From Limnohabitans sp. G3-2 (GTDB lineage: Bacteria > Pseudomonadota > Gammaproteobacteria > Burkholderiales > Burkholderiaceae_C): a DNA stretch of 64,000 nt. Below are positions 61,296 to 64,000 of the stretch, in pieces. Numbering within the stretch: the first letter of the stretch is position 1; each line of letters opens with the position of its first letter. Location of the stretch: positions 1 to 64,000 of the forward strand of contig NZ_NESG01000007.1 in the NCBI RefSeq assembly GCF_002778275.1, read 5' to 3'. The notes beneath the pieces were generated by a model that saw only the letters and a list, made by a program, of their open reading frames with translations, was not told the DNA's origin and did no database searches. The position numbers were made by a program, and so were the translations under genes.

Positions 61296-62459
61296 ATGAG
61301 CTTCCACGCCCCCCTGATCATCGACATTGCCGGCACCACCTTGACCGATGTGGACCGCCGTCGCTTGGCGCATCCGCTCGTGGGCGGCATGATTTTGTTT
61401 GGTCGCAACTGGCACAGCCGCGCGCAGCTGACCGCGCTGTGTGCCGACATCAAAAGCCTCCGACCCGACCTCTTGATCGCGGTGGACCACGAAGGCGGCC
61501 GTGTGCAGCGCTTTCGCAACGACGGCTTCACCCACCTGCCACCCATGCGCGCCTTGGGCGAGCTTTGGGCGCAAGACGACAAGGGCCAAGCTGGCTCTGG
61601 CGTGCTCAAGGCCTGCGAGGCGGCCACCTCGGCGGGCTTTGTGCTGGCCAGCGAGTTGCGCGCTTGCGGCGTGGACTTCAGCTTCACACCTGTTTTGGAT
61701 TTGGACCACGTGGATGACACCCCCACGGCAGGGCACGCCCAGGCGGTCCCCCGAGGAGGCTCGGGAAGCTTGGGGCGGCCCGGCGTTTCCCGCAGCGGCG
61801 TCATCGGCGACCGCGCTTTTGCGCGCGACCCGCGCGTCGTGAGCCTGCTGGCACGCAGCCTGATGCAAGGCCTGCTGCAAGCGGGCATGGGCAACTGTGG
61901 CAAGCATTTCCCAGGACACGGGGCCGTCAAGGCCGACTCGCATGTGGCGCTGCCCGTGGACAAGCGCAGCCTCAAAACCATCTTGGCCGATGACGCACAG
62001 CCTTACCGCTGGCTCACCAGCGTGCTGACCGCCGTCATGCCCGCCCATGTGATCTACAGCAAGGTCGACAGCCGCCCTGCGGGCTTCTCATCGCGCTGGC
62101 TGCAAGACATCCTGCGCGCCCAACTGGGCTTTCAGGGCGTGGTGTGCACCGACGATTTGTCGATGGCGGCGGCCCGTCAATTGGACGGCCGCACCCTCAG
62201 CTACACCGAGGCGGTGATCACCGCGCTGCAAGCCGGGTGCGATCTGGCGCTGCTGTGCAACCGCTCGGCGGTGAATGAGGGCGCCGAACTGGACGAGGTG
62301 CTGGACCAGCTGGCCGAGGCCCAACTCAAAGGCCACTGGACACCGAGCGACATCAGCGAAGAGCGGCGCTTGAACCTTTTGCCTCGGTCACCCGCCCGCC
62401 CTTGGGACGAGTTGGTGCGCTCGGCCGACTACATGCACGCGCTCGACCGCTTGCCTTGA
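61296..62459 (+). CDS. nagZ: Beta-N-acetylhexosaminidase NagZ, with an in-frame insertion
   Basis: 387 residues, glycoside hydrolase family 3. Catalytic loop CGKHFPGHGAVKADSH and nucleophile DDLSMAA intact. Between FTPVLDLDH and SGVIGDRAF about 27 residues have been added compared with other NagZ proteins (E. coli 341 in total). The added DNA is GC-rich and looks repeat-like. Recycles muropeptides in the cytoplasm. Activity is probably kept, as the insertion sits in a loop before the catalytic region. Confidence 0.9.
   Translation: MSFHAPLIIDIAGTTLTDVDRRRLAHPLVGGMILFGRNWHSRAQLTALCADIKSLRPDLLIAVDHEGGRVQRFRNDGFTHLPPMRALGELWAQDDKGQAGSGVLKACEAATSAGFVLASELRACGVDFSFTPVLDLDHVDDTPTAGHAQAVPRGGSGSLGRPGVSRSGVIGDRAFARDPRVVSLLARSLMQGLLQAGMGNCGKHFPGHGAVKADSHVALPVDKRSLKTILADDAQPYRWLTSVLTAVMPAHVIYSKVDSRPAGFSSRWLQDILRAQLGFQGVVCTDDLSMAAARQLDGRTLSYTEAVITALQAGCDLALLCNRSAVNEGAELDEVLDQLAEAQLKGHWTPSDISEERRLNLLPRSPARPWDELVRSADYMHALDRLP
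61711..61791. repeat. Repeat-like in-frame insertion in nagZ
   Basis: About 81 bp between the codons for DLDH and RSGVIGDR. Contains CTCGGGAAGCTTGGGGCGGC and CCCGGCG, a type of GC-rich segment I recall as dispersed in Comamonadaceae genomes. No second copy noticed in the window. Confidence 0.5.
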
Positions 62460-62478
62460 CCAACCACAGGACACCAGA

Positions 62479-62805
62479 ATGAACTGGATTGCACGCATCA
62501 TCATGGGTCTGCTTGGACTGGGTTTCTTGGCGGCCTTGCTCTTGGGTTTGCTGTGCTACATCGTTTATGCGACGGTGCGTTGGTTGTTGACAGGCCGCAA
62601 ACCTCAGGTGGTGATGGTTTGGCAGCAGTTCAAGGCCATGCGCCAGGGCTTCCAACAGGGTGGTTTCCGTGCAGGCGCCGCACAAGGCTTTGAGCCCCCC
62701 AGAGCCCAAGGTGCCCCGTTTCCCCATGACGACCAGGTGGTCGATGTGGAGGTGCGTGAGGTGTTGGAGGATGCTCCGCGCTTGCCGCCCCGCCAGCGGG
62801 ATTGA
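62479..62805 (+). CDS. Small hypothetical membrane protein
   Basis: 108 residues. One long membrane helix (about 8-38, IMGLLGLGFLAALLLGLLCYIVYATVRW), a basic linker, then a short acidic tail (DDQVVDVEVREVLED). Unknown function. Good spacing after nagZ (19 bp) suggests co-transcription. Confidence 0.7.
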   Translation: MNWIARIIMGLLGLGFLAALLLGLLCYIVYATVRWLLTGRKPQVVMVWQQFKAMRQGFQQGGFRAGAAQGFEPPRAQGAPFPHDDQVVDVEVREVLEDAPRLPPRQRD

Positions 62806-62824
62806 ATTTTGATTTTCCCAAAGA

Positions 62825-62848
62825 CAAACCCGGCCGAGGCCGGGTTTG
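62825..62848. terminator. Bidirectional hairpin between the hypothetical gene and lysS
   Basis: CAAACCCGGCC-GA-GGCCGGGTTTG, perfect 11-bp stem, serving two convergent genes; T-runs on either side are short. Confidence 0.75.
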
Positions 62849-62867
62849 TTGTTGGCGCTTGGGCCAT

Positions 62868-64000
<1,133 letters not shown>

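Overview
The window comes from a high-GC betaproteobacterium, most likely a freshwater Comamonadaceae member (Limnohabitans/Rhodoferax type). The inference rests on the core gene order plsX-fabH-fabD-fabG-acpP-fabF / mucD-lepA-lepB-rnc-era-recO-pdxJ-acpS-nagZ, the hemCDXY set divergent from ppc, and two Bug-type solute receptors. I see no rRNA, tRNA or CRISPR array.

Region 1 (1-8.6 kb) is accessory DNA. The end of an IS21-type element (1-124) cuts off a P-loop ATPase gene that overlaps a single-chain MmeI-like restriction-modification gene. Three toxin-antitoxin modules follow (higBA, phd-vapC, hipBA), with a deacetylase-family gene and a dienoyl-CoA isomerase-like gene among them. Region 2 (8.6-11.1 kb) holds dinB and an FMN-dependent 2-hydroxyacid dehydrogenase.

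Region 3 (11.3-25.9 kb) is a coherent uronate/aldarate catabolic island around a FadR-type regulator. The minus-strand operon is gudD-garR-garL-udh. The plus-strand operon is an SMP-30 lactonase, TRAP transporter dctPQM, a second glucarate-dehydratase-like enolase, garD, a Bug receptor, a galactarate/talarate dehydratase-like enolase and a second Bug receptor. Inferred flow: uptake by TRAP; Udh oxidises uronate to aldaro-lactone; the lactonase opens it; dehydratases make 5-keto-4-deoxyglucarate; GarL splits this to pyruvate and tartronate semialdehyde; GarR makes glycerate. Both operon heads carry a TTGTACGACAA-like site that probably binds the regulator.

Region 4 (25.9-46 kb) is housekeeping: a bacteriohemerythrin, a YdjM-like membrane protein, argH, a serine hydrolase, ppc, hemC-hemD-hemX-hemY, rne with a 590-bp upstream region rich in hairpins, rluC, a HAD phosphatase, a Rieske protein, an S49 peptidase, an RsmI-like methylase and maf. 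Region 5 (45.9-64 kb) runs yceD-rpmF, the fatty-acid cluster, mucD, then lepA through nagZ, ending in a lysS gene cut by the window edge.

Most notable: absence of the rpoE-rseA-rseB block that usually sits between fabF and mucD in related bacteria; a small structured terminator/anti-terminator-like unit ahead of lepA; an in-frame repeat-like insertion inside nagZ; a base-composition mosaic in the MmeI-like enzyme over its target-recognition part; and four aldarate dehydratase genes (two enolase subgroups plus GarD) in one locus.
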